From contig NZ_SMOK01000011.1 of the NCBI RefSeq assembly GCF_004353925.1, forward strand, positions 541,531 through 605,530: a stretch of 64,000 nucleotides of DNA, given 5' to 3'. How positions within the stretch are numbered: the first letter of the stretch is position 1; every line of letters begins with the position of its first letter. This DNA is from Pseudomonas sp. H9 (lineage in GTDB: Bacteria > Pseudomonadota > Gammaproteobacteria > Pseudomonadales > Pseudomonadaceae). The notes below the pieces were generated by a model. That model was not told the origin of the DNA, ran no database searches, and saw nothing but the letters and a program-made list of their open reading frames with translations. Both the position numbers and the translations under genes were made by a program. Shown one piece after another: positions 1-7,830 of the stretch.

Positions 1-804
1 GTAGTAGGAGCGCACTTGCACCTCAGCCTTGTTCAACACCGTGCCGATCACATTGCAACCTGCCAGGTGATACAAGCAATCTTCGATCTCTTTCTTATTG
101 TTCACACCGTTCGCCACCACCAGCAGCACACAATCGAATTTGGGCAGCACAGTCATGGCATCGTCGGAACTCAACAAAGGCGGCAGATCGAATATGCAGA
201 TCCGCGAGTCGTAGCGCTCACGCAAATCGCTGATCAGGCTGTTGACCTTGGGCGAAGACAACACCTCAGTCGACAACGGCACAGGCTCACGCGTCGGCAA
301 CACCACAAAGCGTGGTAGCGTTGGATTGACCAGCACCTCTTCCAGCCCGGCTTTGCTGGCCAGTAGCTCATTGAGCGACTTGTCCATCGGCAACCCCAGG
401 CTTGCACCCACCCTAGGGCGGCGCAGGTCGAAATCCACCAGCAGTGCGGTCTTGGTGGTGTGATGAGCAATGCTCATGGCCAGGTTGATCGCCAGCACCG
501 TCTTGCCTGCTTCAGGCGTTGGCGAGGTAATGGCCAGGGTTCGCCAGCCGTTCTCTTCCATGGTCTGCAGCACCTGCGTGCGTAACAGGTCAAAGGCCCA
601 ACTCATGTTCGAGTTCTTGTTGAACGCGACGATTCGATTGCGCTCCAGGTGCTCGGCGCGCAACGGCACGACCCGGGTTTTCACGTAATCGAACTGCCCC
701 AATACTTCAGGCTGCTCACTCGCAGGCGCCGCCTGCGGCACCTCCGCGGCAACGGAGGTAACCTGATGAATGTTCTTGCCAATCGCCGGTGTGATCCTGT
801 CCAT
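1..804 (-). CDS. CpsD/CapB-family tyrosine kinase of exopolysaccharide locus (3' end beyond window)
   Basis: Cytoplasmic BY-kinase/ParA-like ATPase partner of the Wzz-type protein encoded just upstream; such kinases control polymer length and export by cycles of tyrosine phosphorylation. The frame opens with ATG at 804 and is still open at base 1 (268 codons seen). A Walker A-like motif (TPEAGKT) lies near residue 100, a Walker A' motif (LLVDFDLRRP) follows, and a Walker B-like stretch (ICIFDLPPLLSSDDA) comes after it. The last visible residues (VRSYY) resemble the tyrosine-containing C-terminal tail of the family, so little is probably missing. The start is 11 bases after the wzz-like stop, which indicates one transcript. 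The motifs and neighbours make the family call firm; the polysaccharide made is unknown. Confidence 0.85.
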   Translation of the reverse strand, partial: MDRITPAIGKNIHQVTSVAAEVPQAAPASEQPEVLGQFDYVKTRVVPLRAEHLERNRIVAFNKNSNMSWAFDLLRTQVLQTMEENGWRTLAITSPTPEAGKTVLAINLAMSIAHHTTKTALLVDFDLRRPRVGASLGLPMDKSLNELLASKAGLEEVLVNPTLPRFVVLPTREPVPLSTEVLSSPKVNSLISDLRERYDSRICIFDLPPLLSSDDAMTVLPKFDCVLLVVANGVNNKKEIEDCLYHLAGCNVIGTVLNKAEVQVRSYY

Positions 805-815
805 CGCTACTGTCC

Positions 816-2381
816 CTATTGAAACCGAGCCAATGCTTTAAATAGCAGAAGATCCAACGGCATGTAGAACATGTGCAGGATCACCAACATGATCGCAACC
901 AGCACCAGCGCGGCGACGACCATCAGCTTGCGCCATTTCTTGCGCTGCGCCAGTTCCGCCTGGGTCGAAATATACGGAATGGCAACCAGCACCCGTTTAC
1001 CCAGCACGCTCTCCAGGGCGCCCACGCCGCGAACGCGCGACTTCAACATTTCCAGCAACATCACCAGCGCGCCAGCACCGGCGGGTGCAAGCACCAGGCC
1101 TAGGGCAACAATTTTCTTGCGGTTGGGCTTCACTGGTTTTTCAGGCATCAGCGGTGGCTCCAGCAGCACAAAGCGCTCGGCCTTGTTCTCCTGCTCCAGG
1201 CTTTCGGTAATTTTCGCGCCCATTTCCTTGGCGCGGATCTCTTCATACTTTTTGCGCGCATTGTCGTGATCGCGCATCAAGGTCACCAGACCGCGCTCGA
1301 CCTGTGGTGCCTGAAGGATTTCGGCCTCGTACCCTTCCATCTTCTTCACCAGCTCGCGCTTTTGCTCAGCCAGCGAAGCGATGCGTTCCTGCGCAGCTCC
1401 GATCCGGGTTCTGACCCGGGCAACGTCGAGGCTGACCGTTGACGCGCCGAGCGTACGGCCACCGGTCGCTTCGAGCGCTTCGATCTTGCGTTTGACCGCA
1501 ATTACGTCCGGGTGCGCATCCTTGTATTTGGTCAGCAGGCGCGCGTACTCCGCCTTGAGGCTTGGCAGGTCTTGCGGCAAGTCGGCAGGCGTGCCCCTGA
1601 CGCTCTCGGCCTTGGTGGTCAGCCCGGAATTGGCCGCCGACAACTCCAGCTCCAGATAGCGCAGTTCCTCTTGCGCGGTTTTGTAGTCACGATCGACTTC
1701 CCGGAACTCCAGCTCTGAACGCGACAACATGCTCATGCGCAACGCCTGGTGCTCGGGCAAGGCATTGGCATGGGTCTGTTTGAAGTCGGCCAGCTGGTTT
1801 TCCAGGCTGGCCAGTTCGGCACCGAGCTTGTTGGCTTCCTGGGTCAGGAACACCGTGGTTTCATTGGCCCGCTCAGTGCGTTGCTTGAGGTTTTCATTGA
1901 GGAACAGGGTAACCAGTTCGTTGGCCACTTCCTTGGCCACTTCCGGGCGCTTGTGCTCGAACGACACATTGAACGCCACCGTCGCCTCCCCCCGCCCTTT
2001 CACGTAGGTGCTCAGCGTGGCGACGACAATCGAGTTACGCATCAGGTCGATTTTGTCCGACTCGCTGAAGCGCCTGCCTTTGTCCGCAAACAGGTCGTAT
2101 TTGTCGATGATGCGCAGCAAGTTTTCGCGGGTCATGACGCGCTGGCGAATGACTTCGATGCGCTCGTCAGCAAAGGTGTTGTTGCCTGCCGACACCAGCT
2201 CCGGAGAAATCTGCTGTGATTCCACCAGAATGGTGCCCGTCGATTGGTAGATGGGCGGGACGGTGACCGCGACGACCACGGTCACCGCGAGAATGACCAC
2301 GATGCTCAAACCCAACAGCAGGGCTCGGTCCTTGATAATGGCTATGTAATCGTTGAGGGACATCTCGTATTCAGATTTCAT
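816..2381 (-). CDS. Wzz/GNVR-type polysaccharide chain-length determinant
   Basis: Inner-membrane co-polymerase controlling chain length of an exported polysaccharide, normally paired with a separate BY-kinase as here. 521 residues from ATG 2381. An in-frame extension upstream runs through the preceding gene and is not used; ATG 2363 (MSLNDY) is an alternative start. Visible parts: N-terminal membrane segment (about 20-43), a long periplasmic part with coiled-coil character, a Pro-rich approach (PEKPVKPNRKKI) to a second membrane segment, and an unusual third hydrophobic segment at the extreme C-terminus after a linker of about 50 residues. It lacks its own kinase domain, consistent with the kinase gene 11 bases downstream. 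No strong ribosome site is seen, so translation may be coupled to the gene before it, which stops 20 bases upstream. Confidence 0.88.
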   Translation of the reverse strand: MKSEYEMSLNDYIAIIKDRALLLGLSIVVILAVTVVVAVTVPPIYQSTGTILVESQQISPELVSAGNNTFADERIEVIRQRVMTRENLLRIIDKYDLFADKGRRFSESDKIDLMRNSIVVATLSTYVKGRGEATVAFNVSFEHKRPEVAKEVANELVTLFLNENLKQRTERANETTVFLTQEANKLGAELASLENQLADFKQTHANALPEHQALRMSMLSRSELEFREVDRDYKTAQEELRYLELELSAANSGLTTKAESVRGTPADLPQDLPSLKAEYARLLTKYKDAHPDVIAVKRKIEALEATGGRTLGASTVSLDVARVRTRIGAAQERIASLAEQKRELVKKMEGYEAEILQAPQVERGLVTLMRDHDNARKKYEEIRAKEMGAKITESLEQENKAERFVLLEPPLMPEKPVKPNRKKIVALGLVLAPAGAGALVMLLEMLKSRVRGVGALESVLGKRVLVAIPYISTQAELAQRKKWRKLMVVAALVLVAIMLVILHMFYMPLDLLLFKALARFQ

Positions 2382-2401
2382 AGAGGCCACACTGCCGATA
2401 T

Positions 2402-3547
2402 TCAGAGGTCGGGAAGTCTGTAGGTCAGCGTTAATCCAACGATGGTACCTACAGCATCGGGTAAGCCGTCTTGCTGGCGTTCCTTGTACATCAACGATAG
2501 GCGCACATCCCAAAAAGGCGAGAGTTCGCGGCTGGCCCATACGCTGTACGTCTGCAAGGTATTGGGCGTTTGCCCTTTACTGTCTTGCCATGAAGCTTCG
2601 AGGCCCACGCGACTGGTCTCGTTTACCGCATAACTCCAGATACCACGCACCTGATCGATTTCGGCGAAACCGCCCTCGGCGTTGGCAACAGTGCTGCGTT
2701 CTGCACTGAGCGTGGCATCGGCGCGATCGCCGAGGTAACGCAATGAAAGCCCGCCTTCGCCCCGGCTACCGCCGTCATCACCGGAAGCTTTGTTCATGCC
2801 CACATGCGCAACCCCTTCCAGGCGCTCGGAAAACTGGTACTTCACCCCAACCGTTGGGGTGTAGTTGTTCACCGCAGACGAGGTACTGTCATCGTCTGGC
2901 TCATAGCGCCTGACGCCAATGCCGGTGAAGAACGAGGTGCGTTCACTCCAGGCGTAGGTCAAGGTCACCACACTCGACAGCTCGGTGTAATCGGTGAGCG
3001 TATCGATGTCATAACGGGCGCGGCTGTAACGGGTTTCATTCTCCAGCGTGGTCCGTTCAGTGAGCGCGGTGTTCCAGTTGCCTGCCACTGAATACAGTTT
3101 CTGCGTGCCGTCAGTGGTCACCACACCGGTGTCCAGCACGGCACCCGACAGTGTCGAGCTCTCGTTGTATTGCGCCAACAGGCCGTAACCGCCTCGCTCG
3201 GTTTTACGCTGCCAGCCCAGGCTGACGTTGGGGTCTTCACGGTCCGAGACGATGTCGGTGTCGGAGGAACGCAGCACGTGCATGCCCAGGCCAAAGCGCA
3301 ACTCGTCTCTGTCGTAAGTCCCGACAAGGCTGTAGTCAGGCGCGATGATCGTACGCGTGACACCCTGCTCGTCCGACGTCAGCAACAGCGGGTTGCTGTC
3401 GTACTCCACCGTTGTCGGCACCGCTACCGAGGACTGCCAGATGGCAGCATGAGCCGCACCCGGGTACGGCAAGATCATGATTGCCGTTGCAACACCCGTG
3501 ATTCGTAGAAGCGGCACTCGCAGTCTTGAAACGTCAGGCCCAGTCAA
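2402..3547 (-). CDS. Outer-membrane beta-barrel protein of the exopolysaccharide cluster
   Basis: Predicted secreted beta-barrel of 381 residues. A signal peptide is visible (hydrophobic stretch then YPGAAHA with cleavage before AIWQSS), followed by many alternating amphipathic strands and a C-terminus TLTYRLPDL, close to the aromatic/hydrophobic ending of barrels. It resembles the outer-membrane proteins found in EpsL- or exosortase-type polysaccharide loci, so it may form the exit pore for the polymer. The longest start is a TTG overlapping the stop of the Wza-like gene (TTGA); a GTG about 30 bases further on is possible, and neither has a good ribosome site, suggesting translational coupling. 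Function inferred from fold-like pattern and position only. Confidence 0.7.
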   Translation of the reverse strand: MTGPDVSRLRVPLLRITGVATAIMILPYPGAAHAAIWQSSVAVPTTVEYDSNPLLLTSDEQGVTRTIIAPDYSLVGTYDRDELRFGLGMHVLRSSDTDIVSDREDPNVSLGWQRKTERGGYGLLAQYNESSTLSGAVLDTGVVTTDGTQKLYSVAGNWNTALTERTTLENETRYSRARYDIDTLTDYTELSSVVTLTYAWSERTSFFTGIGVRRYEPDDDSTSSAVNNYTPTVGVKYQFSERLEGVAHVGMNKASGDDGGSRGEGGLSLRYLGDRADATLSAERSTVANAEGGFAEIDQVRGIWSYAVNETSRVGLEASWQDSKGQTPNTLQTYSVWASRELSPFWDVRLSLMYKERQQDGLPDAVGTIVGLTLTYRLPDL

Positions 3548-4104
3548 GGTACGACCAACGTATCGCCGGCCTGAAGTTGGATATTGGTGGACATATCACG
3601 CCCGGAGACCAAATCCTTGTAACGCACCGCCAATACCTTTTGGGCGCTACCCGTACCACGTATCACCTTGATGTCGCTTTCATCCGCGAACTTGTCCAGG
3701 CCGCCCGACATACTCAGGGCCTGAAGGACGGCCGTCGGGCCTGCCATTTGTACCGGTCCGGGTTTGATCACCTTGCCCTGCACATAAACAAGGTTGCCAG
3801 CGATGCTGGTGACAACAACGCTGACGTTCGGATCGGGGAGGTATTTTTCAAGTTGGCTGGCGACTTTTTTGCCGGCTGCTGCGGCATCAAGCCCGGCAAC
3901 ACCAACCACAGTGCCTGCCAGTGGGAAGGTAATGCTGCCATCGGGAAGTACGGTGGTTTCCTGGCGCAAATTTTCTTCGCCCCAGACCGAAACCATCACC
4001 TTGTCGCCAGGGCTTAGCAAGTAAGCTGCGTTACTTTCAGCGGCACTGCTTGTGCCGGACCAGACCGTCAGCACGCAAAACGCGGAAAACAACAAACGCA
4101 CCAT
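3544..4104 (-). CDS. Periplasmic polysaccharide export protein (Wza/BexD family, SLBB domain)
   Basis: 186 residues from ATG 4104, chosen because GGAGGG stands 4 bases before it; an upstream in-frame ATG lacks this. A signal peptide (about residues 1-22, ending SGTSSA) is followed by the poly_export domain (starting YLLSPGDKVMVSVWGE) and one SLBB-like domain (VYVQGKVIKPGPVQM). There is no lipobox cysteine, so it is periplasmic or barrel-associated rather than a Wza-type lipoprotein. It lacks the C-terminal helix that forms the outer-membrane channel in Wza, which fits the separate barrel protein encoded immediately downstream with a 4-base overlap. First gene of the barrel-wzz-kinase operon. 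Confidence 0.88.
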   Translation of the reverse strand: MVRLLFSAFCVLTVWSGTSSAAESNAAYLLSPGDKVMVSVWGEENLRQETTVLPDGSITFPLAGTVVGVAGLDAAAAGKKVASQLEKYLPDPNVSVVVTSIAGNLVYVQGKVIKPGPVQMAGPTAVLQALSMSGGLDKFADESDIKVIRGTGSAQKVLAVRYKDLVSGRDMSTNIQLQAGDTLVVP

Positions 4105-4392
4105 GGGATCCCTCCGGCCACGAGGCCTACAAAGAGCACTGAATGAGAACAACGCACAACCTCTCGCTCCGCTTCACAGCCAACACTACCGACTGTAATG
4201 GCCTTGACCGTCCTGCAGGCCTGACACTGTAACGCTTGTAGCACCGCTGCTATGTAGCTGCTGGCACTTGGAATATAGCAATGGCTCGGGATTTAACAAG
4301 GTGCTGGCGATCCTGACGTCGGTAAAATTCAGGAAGTTCGCCTACACCTTTCGTGTTAGTTGCAAGGATATAAGTACAAATGAACTGCTCAC
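4105..4392. other. Intergenic region ahead of the polysaccharide export operon
   Basis: 288 bases between the small exported protein and the Wza-like gene. The AT-richest part is 4320-4390. I see no gene, no REP element and no convincing terminator. It probably holds the leader or promoter of the export operon; I could not pick one -10/-35 pair with confidence. Confidence 0.4.
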
Positions 4393-4569
4393 CTACACTT
4401 TTCGCCGATTGGCTACAGCAATAAAACCAATGACTGCAAAAGCAAACAACCACCCCGCCGTGGTACTCGACACAACACTCGTTTTATTGACAAACGAGTC
4501 GGCAGCCCCGGCGGCACCGCTCAACAGTACAAACAGAAAAATAGACTTGATGAACAGTGTCGAGCGCAT
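4393..4569 (-). CDS. Small exported protein with PEP-CTERM-like C-terminal tail
   Basis: 58 residues. Start ATG 4569 is set by a strong ribosome site (GGAGGGG, 4 bases before it). The protein has three visible parts: an N-terminal signal peptide (ending AAGAA), a mature region of only about 15 residues (DSFVNKTSVVSSTTAG), and a C-terminal hydrophobic segment (WLFAFAVIGFIAVAN) closed by RRKV. This short motif/hydrophobic helix/basic cluster order is that of exosortase or sortase sorting signals (compare PEP-CTERM), though no Pro-Glu-Pro is present. It lies just upstream of the export operon on the same strand, separated by about 290 bases. No exosortase gene is visible in this window. Could simply be a small bitopic membrane protein. 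Confidence 0.6.
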   Translation of the reverse strand: MRSTLFIKSIFLFVLLSGAAGAADSFVNKTSVVSSTTAGWLFAFAVIGFIAVANRRKV

Positions 4570-4633
4570 AATCCCCTCCAGCAAAGAGGATAGACATCAT
4601 TGATCGGGTGATAAATTCTGTGGTGATGCTTGG

Positions 4634-4662
4634 AGCTTATGGGCACTATGACACTACGTCAA
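4634..4662 (-). promoter_or_regulatory. Candidate sigma-70 promoter of the small exported protein gene
   Basis: Reading the minus strand, TTGACG (4657-4662) is followed 17 bases later by TAAGCT (4634-4639). This would start transcription about 60 bases before the start at 4569. Match by eye only. Confidence 0.4.
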
Positions 4663-4976
4663 TGATCCGACACCATAATAAATCTCAATGGACGGTCACT
4701 CACCTCGTCAAATTGTCGTCACACAGCTTTTGCGCTGTTTAAGGCCGCCACAGTAACCGCTCTAGATCGCAGTTCTTAAGGAAAAGAACGTGTTTTAGCA
4801 GGCGTGCGAAAGCGCAAAAAAATCACCCAAATCAGGCGATCAATACACAGAGCGTTTAATCCGATTGTCACAATCGACGTTGCGCAGTGTTTCATTGGTG
4901 AGAGAACGAATGCTAATGATTTTGCTTTCCAACTTACGGGTGGCCGGGAAAGAGTGCTGGTTGAACTGCTCGCCAG

Positions 4977-5047
4977 TGGGAGCGGGCTTGCCCCGCGATT
5001 GCGGTGTGACTGACAGATCGCTATCGCGGGGCAAGCCCGCTCCTACA
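4977..5047. repeat. REP doublet (inverted pair)
   Basis: Two inverted copies of the Pseudomonas REP core, gtgggagcgggcttgcccc... and ...ggggcaagcccgctcctac, around a 25-base spacer. It sits 32 bases after the stop of the GT61 gene and probably acts as a 3'-end element. The rest of 4570-5078 shows no gene. Confidence 0.9.
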
Positions 5048-5078
5048 GCAAGCCCGCTCACACTGGCTGGGGTGTCTT

Positions 5079-6197
5079 TCAGACCGGGAACAGATCCAGG
5101 GTTCGCTCGACTTCGTCTATATCGATAGCGAAGCCGTCACCCTCCGGGGTTCCTACGACAAAACCGAAATGTTGATGGTCACGGTCAGTCAGGTACTTGT
5201 AGTAACTGACGAATCGGTCAGGCGGTTGCAGCGTCAGCAAGGCGCCACCGGGCTCAAGAACATTGACACCATGCACCAACTGACTGCCCTCTACCCCCAC
5301 CACCATCCGTGCCCCGGCACAGGCCGCGACAATAGCCGGCACTTCGGTTCGAAGGGGGTCGACAATGCGGAGCCCCCGGGTTTTGCGCAGGTGCTCAGCG
5401 ATCTGCAGTTCGTTGCGCAGGTAGCGCAAGTCACCATCCCCTCCGCGCAAAAGAAACACACCAGGGTGGCTGTCATAGCTCACCTGAGAGCGCAGTTTGT
5501 CGCCCATGGCACGGTAACGCAGGTGCCGGCTGCGGTTGTTGCTCATGTCGTCGAACAGCACCACCTCCCGAAAAAACGCGCTATGCAGGCGATACGGTCG
5601 CATGTCCAACAAATCTTCATAAGCAGGAGCCTGGGTAAACAGCGGGTACCTGGCCGATGGCGCCGTGGTGACCGGTACACCTTCATTGCACGCCAGTGCA
5701 TAGGTCACACAATCTTCCATTAACCATGTGCCAAACCATGTATTACCATTTTTCGTGCAATACACCGCCGCACGTTCTATCTCGCTCTCTACCATGATTC
5801 GGGGAAATGTACTGGGCCTCAACGACACCCAGTGGCTGGCATTGCCCTTATACAATGCGCCATCGACCATCCATACATTTTTGATCAAATAGCCGCGCGT
5901 CGGGCCTTCCTCTACGGTGAGACCACCCTGCATCGTACGTGCGGGGTGTACGAACGGAAAAAAACGCTTCGCTTCCCACCCCGTCACCCGCTCCAGCTGA
6001 TTGGGCAAATAAAAGGCAGGTGGTGATATCGATGTCTCGCCTGGGGCAATATCCCAGCTTTTCACTGCGATGTGCTTCAGGTCAGTTTCGACTTTGCGAG
6101 AAAGGCGTTTTCTTGCCAGGAATTTATAAGCGGCGAGTGTCCACTTATTTGAATTACCGGCGGGCGAAGTGCTGAATTTTGAGACACCGCTTCCCAT
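5079..6197 (-). CDS. Glycosyltransferase family 61 (DUF563) protein
   Basis: 372 residues; the start at 6197 has GGGAGGA 6-7 bases before it. The C-terminal half carries the DUF563/GT61 signature: FLLRGGDGDLRYLRNE, then a segment ending in IVAACAGARMVVGVEGSQLVHG (written here in two parts: IVAACAGARM, VVGVEGSQLVHG) and GGALLTLQPPDRF. The family transfers xylose, GlcNAc or similar sugars; donor and acceptor here cannot be told. No membrane segment or signal peptide is evident, so it is probably cytosolic and acts on the growing polymer or a lipid-linked intermediate. It is preceded by the GNAT gene on the same strand (72-base gap), and both probably belong to the same exopolysaccharide pathway. 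Confidence 0.8.
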   Translation of the reverse strand: MGSGVSKFSTSPAGNSNKWTLAAYKFLARKRLSRKVETDLKHIAVKSWDIAPGETSISPPAFYLPNQLERVTGWEAKRFFPFVHPARTMQGGLTVEEGPTRGYLIKNVWMVDGALYKGNASHWVSLRPSTFPRIMVESEIERAAVYCTKNGNTWFGTWLMEDCVTYALACNEGVPVTTAPSARYPLFTQAPAYEDLLDMRPYRLHSAFFREVVLFDDMSNNRSRHLRYRAMGDKLRSQVSYDSHPGVFLLRGGDGDLRYLRNELQIAEHLRKTRGLRIVDPLRTEVPAIVAACAGARMVVGVEGSQLVHGVNVLEPGGALLTLQPPDRFVSYYKYLTDRDHQHFGFVVGTPEGDGFAIDIDEVERTLDLFPV

Positions 6198-6269
6198 GAA
6201 GCGTCCTCCCGTTGTAGCGAGATCAATAAATAGACTCAGCGCAATAGCCCGCTAAAACATAAACACTAC

Positions 6270-7418
6270 TTAGCTGGACAGTACCCTTTCCATGAGTGGC
6301 GGAGACTGTAAGTTGGCATAACGACTTCGCAATGTTTCCAGAAACAATTCACCTGAACTTTTTGCACCATAAATATAAATCTTGTGTAAACCGCCAAATA
6401 CCATTTCGTGGTAACGGCTGGCGAACTCCTCATCACTTGGCCCCTCTGGCAAACCCAGATGAAGGGTCAGCTTGTCGCCTTCAACAGCAAATAACGGCGT
6501 CTCCCAGAGAAACTTTGCAGTCCCTGCCTTGGGCAGGCGCACGAACATGAATGCGCTGTTCCCCAACGAATCGATATCGCCCCCGCGCCGACGCTTCCAC
6601 TTCAACAACCCATCATCTGGCCGCGCCAGGCACAGGCCGATGTCGTAATAGTCGTATCCATGTTCCAGCGCCCACTCCAGTGCCATGAAAGTGGTAATGG
6701 AGTTCACTTCTCGCAGTTTTTTGGCGTCTGAAAAAATACTTTCGCGATAACCAAAACGCAGCGTGCTCCAGAAGCGCTTGCCGTCGCGGGTAATTTCACA
6801 TCCCAGATGACAGGCGACGATTTCATCGCCCTGCATGATCAGGTCAAGCCGACCGACCGTCTTGGCCAGCCGAAACACTTCCTCGGTGGGAAACTGCACG
6901 GCGTGAATACCCTGCCGGGCGCTGGCATAGGGCCTGAGCATGAACTGGTCGGCCATCGCGATTTCTTCGTCCGACACGGTCTTGCGCATGTGATACAGCG
7001 GCCGATTCTTGCGAATACTGCGGCGCAGTTCACTGTCGTAGCGCGACGTGATGTCTTCCAGCGAGCGTCCCAGCGGCACCACTGCACTCAAGTAATGCGG
7101 TACGTTCAATGCGCCGGAAGACGGCATTTCGCTGACCACCACCACATGATTCGACGTAGCAGGTGAGGTGCCGTCATCGGCCACGGGCGACTGATGCTTA
7201 CCGCCAATCAGCAGCTTGGCCATCTCCCGCCGCTGCTTCCTACCGATGTAGAGAAATTCGTATGGGCTTTCCTGCTGCAGCCTGAACCGAGCAATCTCCC
7301 AATGCCAGAAGCATGAACGGGCAAGGACCTCTTGTAACTTGCCTTTAACGCGTCTGATCTCGTAACGCATGGAAGGTGAAATGTATTTCCGGGCAATTAC
7401 CGCCAAGTGCTCTTTCAT
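6270..7418 (-). CDS. GNAT/FemAB-like acyltransferase of exopolysaccharide locus (CelD/BcsL family)
   Basis: 382 residues. The central part (about 110-310) resembles the GNAT_6 / CelD-BcsL fold found in cellulose and PEP-CTERM exopolysaccharide loci. Diagnostic pieces are SRYDSELRRSIRKNRPLYHM (typical substrate-domain helix), LIMQGDEIVACHLGCE, and YDIGLCLARPDDGLLKWKRR. Probably N- or O-acylates sugar residues, or modifies a peptide acceptor; this is inference. The N-terminal 50 residues are basic and the protein shows no signal peptide. First gene of the GNAT-GT61 pair and divergent from the LRR toxin-like gene across 412 bases. Confidence 0.7.
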   Translation of the reverse strand: MKEHLAVIARKYISPSMRYEIRRVKGKLQEVLARSCFWHWEIARFRLQQESPYEFLYIGRKQRREMAKLLIGGKHQSPVADDGTSPATSNHVVVVSEMPSSGALNVPHYLSAVVPLGRSLEDITSRYDSELRRSIRKNRPLYHMRKTVSDEEIAMADQFMLRPYASARQGIHAVQFPTEEVFRLAKTVGRLDLIMQGDEIVACHLGCEITRDGKRFWSTLRFGYRESIFSDAKKLREVNSITTFMALEWALEHGYDYYDIGLCLARPDDGLLKWKRRRGGDIDSLGNSAFMFVRLPKAGTAKFLWETPLFAVEGDKLTLHLGLPEGPSDEEFASRYHEMVFGGLHKIYIYGAKSSGELFLETLRSRYANLQSPPLMERVLSS

Positions 7419-7830
7419 TTCTTCTTCGACGTCCTTTGCTGTTGTCTGGTGGGCAGCTCAGAAAAACATCAGAATGCAAGCCTACTTTATGCTTAATGCT
7501 TGATAGGCAAGACTTTATTGGCAACCTAGCCTTATCACATTCAGTAACAATTAAAGATCCAAGAAAGCCGCTTTGCAAGCCACAGATTACAGGCATTTCC
7601 ATTGATTTTATGGCGTCAATTTTCTTTCAGATCTGCGGGTTCAGCGTAACTTCTTACTATCACGCAAGAGGCCTGTCTGCTTGCGGCGACTTTTCGCCAG
7701 AGGGTTTGGGAGCACCTGCCTTCACACAGGCATAACCCGATGCACTGCCAAACCGCGCAAACAACTATGTACCACCCCTACCCGCCTCACATCCTGCCTC
7801 CTGAGCGCCCTAGAACCAGGAGCATCGACA
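7419..7830. other. Divergent intergenic region
   Basis: 412 bases between the GNAT gene (leftward) and the toxin-like gene (rightward). It is more AT-rich than its surroundings between about 7480 and 7660. In-frame upstream extension of the rightward reading frame to 7681 has no ribosome site and codes atypical residues, so it is not taken as coding. No repeat, terminator or RNA gene seen; it should contain both promoters. Confidence 0.5.
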
